A stretch of DNA of 64,000 bases from Glaciimonas soli (GCF_009497155.1 NZ_WINI01000009.1:62001-126000), one strand, 5' to 3'. Shown: positions 11,905-21,443, numbered from the stretch's first letter. The notes: generated by a model from the sequence alone, not told the origin. Translations and numbers: made by a program.

Positions 11905-12645
11905 ATGTTGGCAAGATGGAAAGTATGGGGATGTTCGCTGTTTTGTTTATGTGGCGCATTAGCCGTAACCACACTGCATGCAGCCGAAATACACTTTTCA
12001 TCGCAACGTGATTTTGACGAAATCAATCTCAATATCAAAGATCAGGCGTATGTTGGTCGCGACTTTGTGATCCTGGATGTCACACTGACACCCGAAGCAC
12101 AAAAGCGTCTGACGGAGATTAGTGATGACACATCGAACCAAGAATTGTCCATCATCCTGGACGGCAAAGCGATTCACGCCACCACGGTACGTTCCGCTCT
12201 GAACTCCAACCATCTGAAAATTAGCCTGACCAGAAAAATGGCGCGCGATGTTTTCCCTAGTTTGCTCGCATCCCCGGTATCTTCTGTGACACTCTCTGGT
12301 TTTTCCATGCCCGATTGGGGACAAGGAAAATGGGAAGCGGACACCGCTTTGGAATCACCGGATGCTGAATATATTGCAGCGCCTGGAGAGGCCATTTCGA
12401 TTGCTGCCAAAACCATAGACGCTTCTGGCTGTCGACATGTCAATCACACAGTAGTATCGAGCAATGACAATATCATCGAGCTACAACTCGATCGGCGCAG
12501 CAAATGCGTCATTAATGATGTCCCTGTCAGTCGTATTGTCCTATCCAGAAGCTATGATGCAAATCGCATGATGCTTTCTCTGTATGCGATCGGGAGTGAT
12601 TTCAGTGGTGCGCCCGATAAGGAAAGTACTTATCAACGACAATAA
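11905..12645 (+). CDS. Secreted protein of unknown function
   Basis: 246 residues, not recognised. A signal peptide (MLARWKVWGCSLFCLCGALAVTTLHAA) precedes a soluble periplasmic-looking domain. Residues about 30-130 (QRDFDEINLNIKDQAYVGRDFVILDVTLTPEAQKRL) resemble the SecD-P1-like pattern in which a mature protein opposes self-degradation, with LSIILDGKAIHATTVRS, but the match is only topological. ATG 11905 is preferred among three tandem ATGs because AAGGGG lies 6 nt before it. Two Cys in the mature half (SGCRHVNH, RSKCVIND) could form a disulfide. It is followed by a strong terminator and so is a single-gene unit. Confidence 0.7.
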   Translation: MLARWKVWGCSLFCLCGALAVTTLHAAEIHFSSQRDFDEINLNIKDQAYVGRDFVILDVTLTPEAQKRLTEISDDTSNQELSIILDGKAIHATTVRSALNSNHLKISLTRKMARDVFPSLLASPVSSVTLSGFSMPDWGQGKWEADTALESPDAEYIAAPGEAISIAAKTIDASGCRHVNHTVVSSNDNIIELQLDRRSKCVINDVPVSRIVLSRSYDANRMMLSLYAIGSDFSGAPDKESTYQRQ

Positions 12646-12662
12646 TTTCGTATCGCTCAAAC

Positions 12663-12700
12663 AAAAAAGCGTGCCGATTTTATTCGGCACGCTTTTTTTT
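12663..12700. terminator. Rho-independent terminator (bidirectional)
   Basis: AAAAAAGCGTGCCGA-loop-TCGGCACGCTTTTTTTT between the secreted-protein gene and the end of the convergent pnt operon. The A-run and T-run make it usable from both sides. Confidence 0.92.
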
Positions 12701-12724
12701 GGTGAGGCCCCGAAAAATATCGGC

Positions 12725-14161
12725 TTATTCGACTGCCTTGACCATATCTTCAATCACCTTCTTCGCATCACCAAAGACCATCATGGTTTTATCCATGTAG
12801 AACAATTCGTTATCCAGGCCCGCATAACCGGCTGCCATGGAACGTTTGTTGACGATCACCGTTTTGGCTTTATAGGCTTCCAGAATCGGCATTCCGGCGA
12901 TGGACGATTTCGGATCTTTGGCCGCTGGATTGACTACGTCATTCGCACCCAACACCAACACCACATCGGCCTGACCGAATTCACTATTGATATCTTCCAT
13001 CTCAAATACTTGATCGTATGGCACTTCCGCTTCGGCCAGTAACACGTTCATATGACCCGGCATACGACCGGCGACCGGGTGAATCGCGTATTTGACGGTG
13101 ATGCCTTTGTGCGTCAGTTTCTCGGTCAACTCTTTCAAAGCATGCTGTGCGCGCGCCACAGCCAGACCATAGCCTGGAACGATGATGACGGTTTCCGCAT
13201 TCCCCATCAGGAATGCGGCATCATCGGCAGAGCCAGATTTCACAGGTCGTTGATCTTTCGCTCCACCCGCAGTCGCCGCGGCAGGATCACCACCAAAACC
13301 GCCCAGTATCACGTTGAAGAACGAACGGTTCATAGCCTTGCACATGATGTAAGACAGAATCGCACCGCTTGATCCGACCAGTGAACCGGCAATAATCAAC
13401 ATGGCATTATTCAGTGAAAAACCAATCCCGGCTGCCGCCCACCCGGAATAACTATTGAGCATTGATACCACTACCGGCATATCCGCACCGCCGATTGGAA
13501 TGATGATCAACACACCCAATACAAACGCGATGATAGCCATCAAAATAAATGGCAACCACGATTGTGTCAGAACGAAAATAATACCGAAACCTATCATCGC
13601 AACGGCGAGCACCAGGTTAATAAAGTGCTGTCCTTTGAAGCTGACTGGCGCGCCCTGAAACAAGCGGAATTTATATTTCCCAGACAGTTTTCCGAACGCT
13701 ATCACCGAGCCGGAAAAAGTAATTGCACCAACAAAAGTGCCGATAAATAGTTCGATACGATTACCAAATGGCAGTGCTTCGCCATGCGCTGCGATACCAA
13801 ATGCCCAAGGCTCAGACACTGCAGCGACTGCGATACACACCGCTGCCAAACCAATCAAGGAATGCATCGCTGCGACCAGTTCCGGCATCTTGGTCATCTC
13901 GACCCGCTTGGCTAATAATGCGCCAATGCTGCCACCAACGATTACACCAGCTGCCACCAACCAGAAACCCAATCCTGCACCGTGCGACTCGGCTTTCAAC
14001 TTGAATATCAGCGCGATTGTCGTCACCACGGCCAGTGCCATACCGGCCATACCGAAGGTGTTACCACGACGTGCAGTAGAAGGATGCGAAAGCCCTTTTA
14101 AGGCTTGAATAAAACAGACCGAAGCAATCAGATATAACAGTGTCACTGTATTCATACTCAT
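12725..14161 (-). CDS. pntB: NAD(P) transhydrogenase subunit beta
   Basis: Membrane and NADP(H)-binding subunit of the proton-translocating transhydrogenase, which drives NADH + NADP+ to NADPH with the proton gradient. It has 478 residues: about nine helices in the first 290 residues (including NSYSGWAAAGIGFSLNN) and a C-terminal dIII NADP domain with VIIVPGYGLAVARAQHAL, RMPGHMNVLLAEA and LVLGANDVVNPAA. The start at 14161 overlaps the stop of the upstream subunit (ATGA) and has AAAGGAG 7 nt away. It is last in the operon pntAA-panD-pntAB-pntB. Confidence 0.97.
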   Translation of the reverse strand: MSMNTVTLLYLIASVCFIQALKGLSHPSTARRGNTFGMAGMALAVVTTIALIFKLKAESHGAGLGFWLVAAGVIVGGSIGALLAKRVEMTKMPELVAAMHSLIGLAAVCIAVAAVSEPWAFGIAAHGEALPFGNRIELFIGTFVGAITFSGSVIAFGKLSGKYKFRLFQGAPVSFKGQHFINLVLAVAMIGFGIIFVLTQSWLPFILMAIIAFVLGVLIIIPIGGADMPVVVSMLNSYSGWAAAGIGFSLNNAMLIIAGSLVGSSGAILSYIMCKAMNRSFFNVILGGFGGDPAAATAGGAKDQRPVKSGSADDAAFLMGNAETVIIVPGYGLAVARAQHALKELTEKLTHKGITVKYAIHPVAGRMPGHMNVLLAEAEVPYDQVFEMEDINSEFGQADVVLVLGANDVVNPAAKDPKSSIAGMPILEAYKAKTVIVNKRSMAAGYAGLDNELFYMDKTMMVFGDAKKVIEDMVKAVE

Positions 14162-14496
14162 CAGTGCACTCCTTTGTTATTACCATTCGCCGCATCTGCT
14201 TTGACTTTAGGCTCTTTTTTCTTAAACATTTCCAACATACGTTGGGTCACCAGGAAGCCACCGAAAACATTGACCGCCGCCAGTGCCACAGCCAACGTGC
14301 CAGCTACTTGGCCGACAATACCTTCAGTCAATCCGGCTGCCAGCATCGCTCCGATGATGATAATGGCCGAGATCGCATTCGTCACCGCCATCAATGGTGT
14401 GTGCAACGCTGGTGTCACAGTCCAGACGACGTGGTAACCGACGTAAATGGCCAATACGAAAATGATCAGATTGGTGATGGTGTGCGTTACTTCCAT
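14161..14496 (-). CDS. pntAB: NAD(P) transhydrogenase subunit alpha, part 2 (membrane)
   Basis: Short membrane part of the split alpha subunit, 111 residues. It shows three to four helices: ITNLIIFVLAIYVGYHVVW, TPLMAVTNAISAIIIIGAML and VAGTLAVALAAVNVFGGFLVTQRMLEMF. ATG 14496 has AAGGGG 6 nt upstream and gives the normal family length. A frame extending to 14592 would read through a REP-like repeat and is not favoured. Translationally coupled to pntB. Confidence 0.95.
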   Translation of the reverse strand: MEVTHTITNLIIFVLAIYVGYHVVWTVTPALHTPLMAVTNAISAIIIIGAMLAAGLTEGIVGQVAGTLAVALAAVNVFGGFLVTQRMLEMFKKKEPKVKADAANGNNKGVH

Positions 14497-14528
14497 ACAT
14501 TTCCCCTTATGAGAAAACCTTCGCTTTA

Positions 14529-14660
14529 ACCCTTCTTCCGTAGATGGAAGAAGGGTCGGTATGAATGTGATTATCAAGTCCTGAGGTATCAATAAATACC
14601 AATAAAACCGTGGTCTGCAACTACCCTCACCTAACCCTTTCCGCCTGCGGGAGAGGAATG
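14529..14660. repeat. REP-like composite repeat (CTCTCCC family) inside the pnt operon
   Basis: The hairpin ACCCTTCTTCC-GTAGAT-GGAAGAAGGGT (14529-14556) is followed, about 60 nt later, by CTACCCTCACCTAACCC and an imperfect second stem ending GGGAGAGG (14621-14655). The stretch AAAACCGTGGTCTGCAAC before the second stem recurs almost identically in the copy between ntrB and ntrC (34954-35071). It lies between panD and pntAB. Confidence 0.75.
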
Positions 14661-14684
14661 AAACGGCGAAGTATAGAAAACTGC

Positions 14685-15047
14685 TTAGATGGTCTTCATG
14701 CCGGTGATGTGATTGTTGTCATCCACAAACACCACTTTCGGCACATAGGATTTGGCTTCTTCATCTGTCAATGGCGCGTATGTACAGATGATCAGCAAAT
14801 CGCCCAGATGTGCACAACGCGCTGCTGCGCCGTTGAGGGAAATTTCACCGCTACCGCGTTTACCGCGAATGGCATAGGTTGAAAAACGCTGACCATTGTT
14901 AACGTTGTAGAGTTCGATTTTTTCAAACTCACGAATATCAGCAGCATCCAATAAATCTTCATCGATACCGCATGAACCTTCGTAGTGCAGATCGGCTTGC
15001 GTAACGGTGGCACGATGGATTTTGGCGCGTAACATGATGCGTTGCAT
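14685..15047 (-). CDS. panD: Aspartate 1-decarboxylase proenzyme
   Basis: Makes beta-alanine from aspartate for pantothenate/CoA synthesis, using a self-generated pyruvoyl group. The 120 residues (usual about 126) begin [20 protein letters not shown] and carry the autocleavage site HYEGSCG, Gly24-Ser25. Tyr58-type ([28 protein letters not shown]) and C-terminal residues are conserved. Unusually it sits inside the transhydrogenase operon, between the two alpha-subunit genes on the same strand. Confidence 0.97.
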   Translation of the reverse strand: MQRIMLRAKIHRATVTQADLHYEGSCGIDEDLLDAADIREFEKIELYNVNNGQRFSTYAIRGKRGSGEISLNGAAARCAHLGDLLIICTYAPLTDEEAKSYVPKVVFVDDNNHITGMKTI

Positions 15048-15158
15048 ATTTTTTCTCCTGCTTGAAATTAAATTAAATCTTTATTTGCGCAACGAAGTTT
15101 CGTCACTTAATTTCATCACTCAATGATGTAACTTCTTTGCGCAACTTACTGAGCTTAC

Positions 15159-16274
15159 TTATTTACGTAGTACTTCGCCGCCACTGCATAGCAAGGTAGC
15201 AGCAACAATATCGTCGTCACGATTAATCACCAACCCACCGTCTGCATTCACGATCAGTTTGAGAAAGTCGAGTACGTTGCGTGAATATAATGCTGAGGCA
15301 TCGGCAGCCACCAGCGCCGCCAGATTACCTTCGCCAATAATGTGTACGCCGTGTTTGATAACGGTCTTGCCGGCTTCGGACAATGGGCAATTTCCGCCCT
15401 GATCAACCGCCATATCCAAAATGACGGAACCCGGTTTCATCGCTTTCACGGTTTCTTCACTAATCAACACCGGCGCTTTACGGCCAGGTATCAATGCGGT
15501 GGTAATAATAATATCCGCTTGTTTGGCACGTTCATGCACCAATTCAGCCTGACGTCGCATCCAATCGGCTGGCATAGGCCGCGCATAGCCACCAACGCCT
15601 TGCGCGATCTCTTTTTCTTCATCGGTGATAAAAGGTACATCGAGAAATTTCGCACCCAGCGATTCGATTTGCTCTTTCACCGCAGGACGCACATCTGAAG
15701 CTTCAATCACGGCACCCAGTCGTTTTGCAGTCGCAATGGCCTGCAAACCCGCAACCCCTGCACCCATGATCAACATCCGCGCAGCTTTTACAGTCCCAGC
15801 GGCGGTCATCAACATCGGCATAAAACGTTGGTAGGTATTGGCCGCCATTAATACCGCCTTGTAACCGGCAATATTGGCTTGCGATGACAATACGTCCATA
15901 GATTGCGCTCGGGTGGTACGTGGCGCCGCCTCTAAAGCAAATGCGGTCAAACCATGATTTGCCATTAATGCAATATTATCCGCATCAAAAGGATTCAATA
16001 TCCCGATGACAACTGTACCTACTTTCATCAATGAACGCTCATCGGCATTCGGTGCCCGCACCTTGAGTACCGTTTCGGCCCCAAACGCCGTGGCAGCATC
16101 GACGATCTGCGCTCCTGCTGCACTATAGGCTTCGTCAGTAATGCTGGATAAAATGCCTGCGCCAGCCTGCACCACGACTTGATGTTTGGCACTGACCAGT
16201 TTTTTGACCGTCTCTGGTGTCGCCGCAACCCGGGTTTCGCCAGAGCGCGTTTCGGCGGGAATGCCGATTTTCAT
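15159..16274 (-). CDS. pntAA: NAD(P) transhydrogenase subunit alpha, part 1 (NAD-binding)
   Basis: Cytosolic dI subunit binding NAD(H), 371 residues. It has an alanine dehydrogenase-like fold: MKIGIPAETRSGETRVAATPETV at the N-terminus, the Rossmann loop LIMGAGVAGLQAIATAKRLGAVI, and RRQAELVHERAKQADIIITTALIPGRKAPVLI with the RQD-like loop VDQGGNCPLSE. First gene of the operon; its promoter must lie in 16275-16500. The 111-nt gap to panD contains no terminator that I can see. Confidence 0.97.
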   Translation of the reverse strand: MKIGIPAETRSGETRVAATPETVKKLVSAKHQVVVQAGAGILSSITDEAYSAAGAQIVDAATAFGAETVLKVRAPNADERSLMKVGTVVIGILNPFDADNIALMANHGLTAFALEAAPRTTRAQSMDVLSSQANIAGYKAVLMAANTYQRFMPMLMTAAGTVKAARMLIMGAGVAGLQAIATAKRLGAVIEASDVRPAVKEQIESLGAKFLDVPFITDEEKEIAQGVGGYARPMPADWMRRQAELVHERAKQADIIITTALIPGRKAPVLISEETVKAMKPGSVILDMAVDQGGNCPLSEAGKTVIKHGVHIIGEGNLAALVAADASALYSRNVLDFLKLIVNADGGLVINRDDDIVAATLLCSGGEVLRK

Positions 16275-16556
16275 GATGATTCTCCCGTTTTTTATATATG
16301 GAAAAGAATACGTAGCAATGCTGGGGAAATAAAAGTTTGTGGAATATTACACGGAAAATTTGATATCGCAGCGCATCTGGCACCGATGCGTAGTAATTTA
16401 GGTAATAGTGTCTAGCGATGAAACATGGCTCAATAACAACATTGGCATCCCGTCACAACTGACAGTGAGCGAAATTCCCGAGGCAAGTTAAAATAGCGGA
16501 TTCGGCTGCCGTTGTGTGCTTCATCTGTGCAGCCTTTTCAAGTATCTGAGGAATGT

Positions 16557-17039
16557 ATGACCGACGTATGGAAACCTTCCGTCACAGTCGCGGCCATTAT
16601 TGAACGCGACGGACGTTTTTTACTGATCGAAGAAGAAACCAGTGATGGCATCCGTATCAATCAACCGGCGGGACATCTGGAGCCACTGGAATCGTTAGTG
16701 CAAGCCGTGATACGTGAAACTTTGGAAGAAACCGCTTTTGAATTCATTCCTAAAGCATTAGTAGGTACCTACATGGCGCGCTACGTGTCTAAACGCACTG
16801 GCAAAACCGTGACGTATTTGCGCTTTGCATTTTGTGGCGAACTGGGTAAAAAATATGATCAGGCGCTTGATCATGGCATCCTGCGCGTGCTGTGGATGTC
16901 ACGCGATGAAGTGGCATGCTGCCCGAATCTGCGCAGTCCGCAAGTATTAGAATGTATCGATGACTATTTGCGCGACCATCGTGTGCCGCTGTCATTTTTA
17001 AAAACAGATCCCAGCGTGGTCGGGGGACACCATGTCTAA
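16557..17039 (+). CDS. Nudix hydrolase, NudJ-like
   Basis: Hydrolyses a nucleoside-diphosphate-linked substrate; NudJ relatives act on HMP-PP and nucleoside triphosphates. It has 160 residues. The Nudix box spans [23 protein letters not shown] and fits G-x5-E-x7-R-E-U-x-E-E, although the usual penultimate Gly is Ala. GAGGA is 4 nt before ATG 16557. It overlaps mnmA by 8 nt, an arrangement (nudJ-mnmA) also seen in E. coli, so translational coupling is likely. Confidence 0.9.
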   Translation: MTDVWKPSVTVAAIIERDGRFLLIEEETSDGIRINQPAGHLEPLESLVQAVIRETLEETAFEFIPKALVGTYMARYVSKRTGKTVTYLRFAFCGELGKKYDQALDHGILRVLWMSRDEVACCPNLRSPQVLECIDDYLRDHRVPLSFLKTDPSVVGGHHV

Positions 17040-18132
17040 AAAACGCGTAGTGATCGGCATGTCCGGCGGCGTTGATTCATCGGTCTCAGCCTGGTTACTT
17101 AAACAACAAGGTTATGAAGTCATCGGCCTGTTCATGAAAAACTGGGAAGACGATGACGACGACGAATATTGCTCCACCCGTCAGGACTGGATCGATGCAG
17201 TCAGTGTCGCCGATGTCATTGGTGTTGATATCGAAGCTGTCAATTTCGCATCGGAATATAAAGATCGTGTATTTGCCGAATTTTTGCGCGAATATCAGGC
17301 TGGTCGCACTCCGAACCCCGATGTGTTGTGCAATGCGGAAATTAAATTCAAAGCTTTTCTCGATCATGCCATGCATTTAGGCGCAGATCTTATCGCGACC
17401 GGCCATTACGCACGCGTACGGCAAGCGGCCGCAGGCAATTTTGAGTTATTGAAAGCGGTCGATGCCAGCAAAGATCAAAGTTATTTTTTACATCGCCTGA
17501 ATCAGGCGCAGTTATCCAAAACCTTATTCCCATTGGGTGAAATCCCCAAAACCGAAGTACGCAAAATCGCTGAGCAGATACAGTTGCCAAACGCGAAGAA
17601 AAAAGACTCTACCGGCATTTGTTTTATCGGCGAACGCCCTTTCCGTGAATTTTTGAATCGCTATTTATCGTATCAACCTGGACCGATGAAAACCGATAGC
17701 GGCGATATCGTCGGCGAACACGTGGGCTTGAGTTTTTACACATTGGGGCAACGCAAAGGTATTGGCATAGGCGGTATGAAGTCGCACAAAAACAGCGATG
17801 GTGATAGCGATCCCTGGTACGTCGCCAGAAAAGACGTCGCCAACAATACTTTGTACATCGTGCAAGGCCATGATCATCCCTGGTTACTGTCATCCAACTT
17901 ACAAGCCGGACAAACCAGCTGGGTTGCTGGCATCCATCCGGAGCCGGGGCAATTATCTGCCAAAACACGTTATCGACAAGCCGATATGGCTTGTCAGTTT
18001 AATGCAGAGGCAGGCAATTTCTCGCTCAATTTCGATGCCGCGCAATGGGCAGTGACGCCTGGGCAATCTGCCGTGCTGTATGACGGCGATGTTTGTCTGG
18101 GTGGTGGAATTATCGAGTCATCTGGCAATTGA
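17032..18132 (+). CDS. mnmA: tRNA-specific 2-thiouridylase
   Basis: Transfers sulfur to U34 of tRNA Lys, Glu and Gln in an ATP-dependent reaction. The 366 residues show the PP-loop [15 protein letters not shown], the insert [22 protein letters not shown] with the first catalytic Cys, ATGHYARV, and [16 protein letters not shown] with the second catalytic Cys. The C-terminal beta domain ends [18 protein letters not shown]. All expected motifs are intact. Confidence 0.98.
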   Translation: MSKKRVVIGMSGGVDSSVSAWLLKQQGYEVIGLFMKNWEDDDDDEYCSTRQDWIDAVSVADVIGVDIEAVNFASEYKDRVFAEFLREYQAGRTPNPDVLCNAEIKFKAFLDHAMHLGADLIATGHYARVRQAAAGNFELLKAVDASKDQSYFLHRLNQAQLSKTLFPLGEIPKTEVRKIAEQIQLPNAKKKDSTGICFIGERPFREFLNRYLSYQPGPMKTDSGDIVGEHVGLSFYTLGQRKGIGIGGMKSHKNSDGDSDPWYVARKDVANNTLYIVQGHDHPWLLSSNLQAGQTSWVAGIHPEPGQLSAKTRYRQADMACQFNAEAGNFSLNFDAAQWAVTPGQSAVLYDGDVCLGGGIIESSGN

Positions 18133-18456
18133 TTCCGCGGATGAATCGTTCAACGCTCAATATTGAGGAATCCGTTATCCTCGCGAACGCGGAGATCCAA
18201 GTTGCGATCTCAACATGGATTCCCGCGTTCGCGGGAATGACGCGTTGCGTTTAATGAGCCCATTGAACGGTTCCTCCCACTCCGCAATTTTAAGTATCTG
18301 ATCAAAATATTCGGAAAAAATATTTCCCTCAAAGGAATAAATTTGCGCAAAAATAAGGCAAAATGAAGCCATAATAAGAGTATCCACGCACATCATCACC
18401 GTACTTTAAGTTGCCCTAATGTCAGAAATGTCAGGTGAATTTACAGGAGGCGTTGT
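18133..18456. other. Intergenic with a palindromic repeat
   Basis: 324 bases after mnmA. The left part holds the ATTCCCGCG repeat (18174-18244). The right part is AT-rich and presumably holds the tonB-like promoter. No Fur-box-like 19-mer could be picked out with confidence. Confidence 0.45.
18174..18244. repeat. Paired-arm repeat, ATTCCCGCG family, copy A
   Basis: The right arm CATGGATTCCCGCGTTCGCG with GGAATGACG (18214-18242) faces a decayed left arm (ATCCTCGCGAACGCGGAGATCC, 18177-18198) after only about 15 nt. Shortest and most degraded of three copies in the window (others at 43875 and 58108). Confidence 0.7.
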
Positions 18457-19131
18457 ATGGACTTCGCGGAAAATGGGGAGAGCCCCTCACGAAATATTAC
18501 CGGAATCGTCGCGGTCATTCTATTGCATGTGCTGATTATTTACGCGCTGCTGACTGGATTGGCGCGCAAGGTCGTTGAGGTAATCCAACAACCGGTCATC
18601 GCCACCATAGTCCCGGAAGTGATCCCCCCCAAGCCTCCACCACCACCCAAACCGAAGGTGGAGAAAACCGTAGAGCCTAAGACAAAAGCGCCACCGCCGC
18701 CGTATGTGCCGCCGCCGGAAGTCAAAGTGCAGGTACAACCACAAAAGGATGTCATTTCTGCGGTAACGCACGACGCACCTCCTACCCACGACTTGCCACC
18801 ACCATCAAATGATCAACCGGTGGCTAACGCCAAGCCAGAAGAAGCGCATAAAGCCGCGACCCCGGCAACGGCCGTATCGAGTACCTGCGTGAAACCGGAA
18901 TACCCACGACAATCATTGCAAGATGAAGAGCAAGGCACGGTAACGCTGGCATTTCTGGTCAGTGCACAAGGCAAGGTAATTGAATCGCGCGTCGATCACT
19001 CCAGCGGTTCTCATGCTCTGGACAGAGCCGCGCTGAGTGCGCTCTCCCAATGTTCATTCAAACCAGGGACTGTTGATGGTAAACCACAAGAATCGTGGAC
19101 CAAAATGCAGTATGTCTGGCGACTGGAATAA
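18457..19131 (+). CDS. TonB-family energy transducer
   Basis: Links inner-membrane proton force to outer-membrane receptors. 224 residues: one N-terminal helix (about 20-40), a Pro/Lys-rich periplasmic stalk (about 48-95, with PPKPPPPPKPKVEKTVEPK) and a C-terminal TonB domain (about 140-224) containing PEYPRQSLQDEEQGTVTLAF and QYVWRLE. AGGAGG lies 6 nt before the ATG. Two Cys in the C-terminal domain (SSTCVKPEYP, LSQCSFKP) may pair, as in some beta-proteobacterial TonBs. No exbB/exbD or receptor gene is adjacent, so its partner is elsewhere. Confidence 0.88.
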   Translation: MDFAENGESPSRNITGIVAVILLHVLIIYALLTGLARKVVEVIQQPVIATIVPEVIPPKPPPPPKPKVEKTVEPKTKAPPPPYVPPPEVKVQVQPQKDVISAVTHDAPPTHDLPPPSNDQPVANAKPEEAHKAATPATAVSSTCVKPEYPRQSLQDEEQGTVTLAFLVSAQGKVIESRVDHSSGSHALDRAALSALSQCSFKPGTVDGKPQESWTKMQYVWRLE

Positions 19132-19172
19132 GTTGATAATGAATGGAAATACGAATGGAAATACGTAAAATC

Positions 19173-19211
19173 AAAAAAGCGTGGACACAAACATTATGTC
19201 CACGCTTTTTT
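19173..19211. terminator. Rho-independent terminator (bidirectional)
   Basis: AAAAAAGCGTGGACA-loop-TGTCCACGCTTTTTT between convergent tonB-like and 80-residue genes. Just upstream, GAATGGAAATAC is repeated directly (19141-19164). Confidence 0.92.
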
Positions 19212-19234
19212 AATGAAGATTTAATTTATACCAA

Positions 19235-19477
19235 TTAAAGTTGATGAAGCTCTTCACCTGTTGACTCAATGATAAATTTTGTATCGGAGAGCGGCTTTAA
19301 TTTGCGCCCATCAGAAAGACGATATTGACGTGGTCCCAGATGCTGGCTGGCCAACAATGCCGTTATGGACGGATCTGCAGCCTCTATCAGTTCTTCATAC
19401 ACTTCTACCTGATGAGGAAATGTCTCAGACGTGTTTTTAAGTTTAACGTCAAATTTTTCTATCAAATTCATTTCCAT
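19235..19477 (-). CDS. Conserved small hypothetical protein
   Basis: 80 residues, function not recognised. It is soluble, with no signal peptide and mixed alpha/beta character; the sequence runs from MEMNLIEKFDVKLKN to ESTGEELHQL. AGGAG lies 6 nt before ATG 19477, a convincing ribosome site, and a terminator follows. The in-frame ATG 19471 is an alternative. Confidence 0.65.
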   Translation of the reverse strand: MEMNLIEKFDVKLKNTSETFPHQVEVYEELIEAADPSITALLASQHLGPRQYRLSDGRKLKPLSDTKFIIESTGEELHQL

Positions 19478-19689
19478 TTATGTCTCCTAGTGGTTGAGAT
19501 ACCATCTGCAAACTACAATAACAAAAATATGCCGGATAAGCGATAAGAAATTCTACTCTCGATTAAAATCTCTCAACCTTCTTACTCCCCATTAACCTAT
19601 AGTATTTATGTTAAGCAGCTCACCATGAATGCAGTGCTAACCGTACTTTGTACCCACGTAAATCCTATCTAATCAAAAGAATAACGCAC

Positions 19690-20946
19690 GTGACGAATCC
19701 CTCCTCCAGCATCAAGCAAGGTCGCACCGCTGCCATGCGCTTCATCATGTTGACTGTATTAATCGACATGATCTCCATTGGTTTGATTATTCCAGTGCTG
19801 CCGGTACTGGTTGGCAATTTCACTGGTTCACAAGCGGATCAGGCGTTTTGGTATGGCGTAGTCGCTTTTACTTTCGGTATTGCCAATTTTTTTGGGTCGC
19901 CGATACTTGGCGCACTGTCCGATGCTTATGGCCGTCGCCCGGTATTACTGATCGGTTTTTGCGGTCTAGGCTTGAACTTCTTTGCGACGGCTCTTTCCAC
20001 AGCGTTGTGGATGCTGCTCGTGGTGCGTTTGGTGGGCGGTGCGATGCAAGCCAATGTCGCCGTAGCCAACGCCTATGTGGCCGATATCACCGCGCCTGAA
20101 GATCGTGCCAAGCGCTTTGGCATGCTGGGCGCGATGTTCGGTTTAGGTTTCATTATCGGTCCCATCATGGGCGGATTATTGGGTGGCATCAATTTGCGTT
20201 TGCCCTTTTATGCAGCCGGCTGCATGTCTTTGATTAATCTGTTGTACGGCTATTTCGTACTTCCTGAATCGTTGCCGGCAGACCGTCGCCGTCCGTTCGT
20301 ATGGAAAAACATCAATCCTTTCGCCTCCTTGAAGGCGCTGTCGCAACTGAAAACTGTCGGTCCTTTAGTCGCTGTGATTGCCTGTAGTGGGCTGGCGCAA
20401 TTTGTATTGCAAAGCAGCTGGGTGCTATACACAACCTTCAAATTTGGCTGGGGACCTCAGCAAAATGGCTGGTCGCTGGCGGCGGTTGGTGTCATGTCCG
20501 TGTTGGTACAAGGTGTGCTGTTGGGACGCCTGCTCAAGCGCTTTTCTCCACAACGATTGGCCGTCATCGGGCTGATCTCGTCGTCAATTGCATTTGCATT
20601 GTGGGGTGCAGCGAGTCAAGGCTGGATGATGTATGCCATCATTTTCGTTAATGTGTTTGGCCTGACTGTTACCTCATCGATACAAAGTATTATTTCAAGC
20701 GCTGCCGATTCTCATAGCCAAGGTAAAACATTGGGCGCTGTCAGCTCACTGAATAGCATGATGGCAATTATGGCTCCTATGATAGGCGCGCCTTTATTAG
20801 GGGTCGTCTCGCACTTGCCGAAGGGCGATTGGCGCATAGGGGCACCGTTTTACTTCTGTGCACTCTTGCAATTGGCGTCGCTGATACTGGCTTACAGCCA
20901 TTTTCAACGTCAGCGCCGCACTCGCCTGGCGAATACTATTACCTGA
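19690..20946 (+). CDS. MFS transporter, TetA/multidrug-like (DHA1)
   Basis: Drug:proton antiporter-like 12-helix membrane protein, about 418 residues from GTG 19690. TCR/Tet(A) features include MLTVLIDMISIGLIIPVLPVL in helix 1, the loop motif GALSDAYGRRPVLLIGFCGLGLNF between helices 2 and 3, and AYVADITAPEDRAKRFGMLGA. The ribosome site is weak, and the start could be GTG 19690 or, less likely, TTG 19648. No TetR-type repressor is adjacent, so tetracycline resistance should not be inferred; many chromosomal relatives have unknown substrates. Confidence 0.85.
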   Translation: MTNPSSSIKQGRTAAMRFIMLTVLIDMISIGLIIPVLPVLVGNFTGSQADQAFWYGVVAFTFGIANFFGSPILGALSDAYGRRPVLLIGFCGLGLNFFATALSTALWMLLVVRLVGGAMQANVAVANAYVADITAPEDRAKRFGMLGAMFGLGFIIGPIMGGLLGGINLRLPFYAAGCMSLINLLYGYFVLPESLPADRRRPFVWKNINPFASLKALSQLKTVGPLVAVIACSGLAQFVLQSSWVLYTTFKFGWGPQQNGWSLAAVGVMSVLVQGVLLGRLLKRFSPQRLAVIGLISSSIAFALWGAASQGWMMYAIIFVNVFGLTVTSSIQSIISSAADSHSQGKTLGAVSSLNSMMAIMAPMIGAPLLGVVSHLPKGDWRIGAPFYFCALLQLASLILAYSHFQRQRRTRLANTIT

Positions 20947-20976
20947 AATTTTCGCGATAAATTTGTAGGTTTTCCA

Positions 20977-21009
20977 TTGATTATTCCTGTTTAAGCAATA
21001 ATCAATTGT
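20977..21009 (+). terminator. Possible terminator hairpin
   Basis: Perfect 9-bp arms TTGATTATT/AATAATCAA (20977-20985 and 20997-21005) after the MFS gene, followed by TTGTTATT. The stem is AT-only, so the call is weak. Confidence 0.45.
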
Positions 21010-21164
21010 TATTCGTACTGTTTATTGATGATGGTGCAGTGCATTAAACTTCTCTTCGTCAATGCGGAAAACTCACTTTTGCGCATCAGAGCAGGATCCG
21101 ACGGGCGCATTTTGCGATATCTGACTAGCCCGCACACCATCCTCATTTTGCGGAGAAATAACTC

Positions 21165-21443
21165 ATGAATACCAAATTTACCAAACAATTACTTGCCAGT
21201 TTAGTGGTTTTGTCCTTTGCAGGCAGCGCTTTCGCTGAAATGCCTTACCCACCTAACGTACCTTTCAAATCGACCAAAACACGCGCCGAAGTTCGTGCCG
21301 AAGTAGTACAGGCACAAAAAGCCGGCCTGCTTAACCAGGTTGATACTGTCTATCCAATCCTGGAAACGACATCGAAGCTCACGAAAGCGCAGATTGCAGA
21401 AGAAAACAGCAACAAAACAGCACCAGTTAATCACGGCGAATAA
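21165..21443 (+). CDS. DUF4148 secreted protein
   Basis: 92 residues with a clear signal peptide (MNTKFTKQLLASLVVLSFAGSAFA) and the DUF4148 core TRAEVRAEVVQAQKAGLLNQVDT. This small periplasmic family is abundant in Burkholderiales, and its function is unknown. GCGGAGAAATAACTC precedes the ATG. Single-gene unit bounded by hairpins. Confidence 0.85.
   Translation: MNTKFTKQLLASLVVLSFAGSAFAEMPYPPNVPFKSTKTRAEVRAEVVQAQKAGLLNQVDTVYPILETTSKLTKAQIAEENSNKTAPVNHGE

Noticed and set aside
14497-14592. Longer N-terminus for PntAB
   Set aside because: It translates a REP-like repeat; ATG 14496 has a strong ribosome site and yields the normal length.
18400-18456. Fur box upstream of the TonB-like gene
   Set aside because: No convincing 19-bp GATAAT-type palindrome could be found.
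19690-20946. Acquired tetracycline-resistance gene
   Set aside because: TetA-like motifs are present but there is no TetR, no mobile element and neighbouring-type codon use; a chromosomal exporter of unknown substrate is safer.
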